Shown: positions 4,483 to 5,221 of the stretch, in pieces
Layout of the letters: every line of letters starts with the position of its first letter
Position numbering within the stretch: position 1 is the first letter of the stretch
NCBI GenBank assembly: GCA_022838965.1
Contig: JALHDK010000149.1
Span: forward strand, 3,857 to 9,077
DNA length: 5,221 nt
DNA from: Actinomycetales bacterium
GTDB taxonomy: Bacteria > Actinomycetota > Actinomycetes > Actinomycetales > Actinomycetaceae
Direction: 5' to 3'
Made by a program: the position numbers and the translations under genes
The notes under the pieces: model-generated
The model's database searches: none
What the model was told of the DNA's origin: nothing
What the model saw: only the letters and a program-made list of their open reading frames with translations

Positions 4483-5221
4483 TCACCCCGCAGGAAGGTG
4501 CCGGCTCTCCTCAAGTGCGCGCATGTGTTCCAGGACGCGACAGTCCTCGGAACACGGGGTGGGCATGCCTTGCCATCCCCCGAGCCGCAGGCCGAAGGCG
4601 GTCTGGGCGGCCGCGAGGCACGGCTCCTCGACCACATGGAACCACCGGAAGCGCAAGGTCATCTCACGTGAGACGAGAACGACGTCGTTGTCGCGGAGCA
4701 CGTCACTGTCGGTGGCGCGACCCGGGTGGGCGAGTTCGCCGTCAAGTTCCACACGCAGCCCGAACCCGGGATATCGGCAGTCCGCGCGGATCCAGTGCCC
4801 CCGGATTCTCTGCCAACTCTGTCGTGAGGACGTGGGAAGTCCGTGCGCGCGCTCGACATCCCGGTGATAGCGCAGCTCGAGGTAGGACTCCACGCCGTCC
4901 GGGGTGCGCGCGATGCATTCAAGAAGCAGTCCACGATTGCGCAGGCGTTTGCGCCGCTCCGCGCGGCCGAGCAACCTGGCCGGAGTGATTCCCTGCCGGA
5001 TCGCGGCAATCAGGAGGTCGATCACAGTCTTCTCCGAGACCGCCTGGTCGATCAGGTCCAGGACGGTCTCCTCGATCTCCGTCCAGCCCGGGCACCCCGC
5101 CTTGGCGTAGCGACGTCGCGTGCGACGCACCCGCACGCCCTCCGGAGCGGACACTCGCGCGCGATGCGGCACCAGGAGGTGGACGTGGCGGGGGTCCTCC
5201 GTGATCAAGCCATACTCTCGC
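4483..5221 (-). CDS. DUF559-like PD-(D/E)XK-fold protein, C-terminal part; 5' end outside window
   Basis: An open frame of 245 complete codons running off the right edge. The downstream 241 residues begin at a TTG (5208), but the frame continues upstream without a stop (REYG before LITEDPRHVH), so this is not a convincing start. The sequence fits the actinobacterial family in which an N-terminal AbiEi-type antitoxin winged helix, largely outside the window, precedes a DUF559/Vsr-like nuclease-fold domain. Counting from the TTG: VHLLVP and VRVRRTRRR (9-33), a helical middle (45-100), then GVESYLELRY (105-114, Glu107 or Glu111), RADCRYPGFGLRVELDGELAHP (141-162, in two parts) with Asp143, Glu154 and Asp156, and VLRDNDVVLVSREMTLRFRW (170-189). 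Asp sits where classic nucleases have Lys, as is common in this family. Biochemical activity is unproven; no toxin partner is visible. Confidence 0.72.
   Translation of the reverse strand, partial: REYGLITEDPRHVHLLVPHRARVSAPEGVRVRRTRRRYAKAGCPGWTEIEETVLDLIDQAVSEKTVIDLLIAAIRQGITPARLLGRAERRKRLRNRGLLLECIARTPDGVESYLELRYHRDVERAHGLPTSSRQSWQRIRGHWIRADCRYPGFGLRVELDGELAHPGRATDSDVLRDNDVVLVSREMTLRFRWFHVVEEPCLAAAQTAFGLRLGGWQGMPTPCSEDCRVLEHMRALEESRHLPAG

Noticed and set aside
3150..4637. 495-residue minus-strand frame crossing the spacer
   Set aside because: It overlaps the ATPase out of frame and passes through tandem repeats of 59-62 bp; its translation is low-complexity and resembles no protein.

Overview
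The window looks like chromosomal DNA from a high-GC Gram-positive bacterium (Actinomycetota). The reasons are strong GC bias at third codon positions, an open GC-rich sequence that creates many long shadow frames, and protein sequences of actinobacterial type. Species cannot be told. No RNA gene, insertion sequence or CRISPR array is visible.

Layout. At the left edge (1-675, +) is the 3' part of a membrane carrier of the auxin efflux carrier (AEC) family. It converges on a three-gene ABC importer operon on the minus strand. In transcription order this is an ATPase (3517-2699, SsuB-like), a lipoprotein substrate-binding protein (2624-1575, SsuA-like) and a permease (1561-710, SsuC-like). The binding protein resembles aliphatic-sulfonate binding proteins, so the likely job is uptake of organosulfur compounds as a sulfur source. 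No desulfonating enzyme lies in the window. The carrier and permease stop codons are only 34 bp apart. That gap holds a 20-bp tandem duplication of the carrier's last codons and a short perfect hairpin.

Right of the operon is an unusually long stretch without an established gene (3518-4482, 965 bp). Its left half reads as an operon leader on the minus strand: a candidate promoter (about 3929-3958), an operator-like palindrome (3881-3895), and a possible 55-codon small ORF (3834-3667) with a good Shine-Dalgarno sequence and a terminal cluster of Met and Cys codons. Its right half is repeat DNA: a 21-bp tandem repeat (about 3993-4069), a perfect 22-bp inverted repeat around a 23-bp spacer (4125-4191), and an imperfect tandem array with a 59-62 bp period (4247-4475) whose units carry a conserved small hairpin.

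At the right edge (5221-4483, -) is the C-terminal part of a DUF559-like protein with a PD-(D/E)XK nuclease-type fold, of the kind often joined to an AbiEi-type antitoxin domain. Its 5' end lies outside the window.

The best candidates for something undescribed are the leader of the sulfonate operon (possible sulfur amino-acid-sensing leader peptide plus operator) and the cluster of three different repeat types packed between the DUF559 gene and that operon. The functional readings of both are inference.
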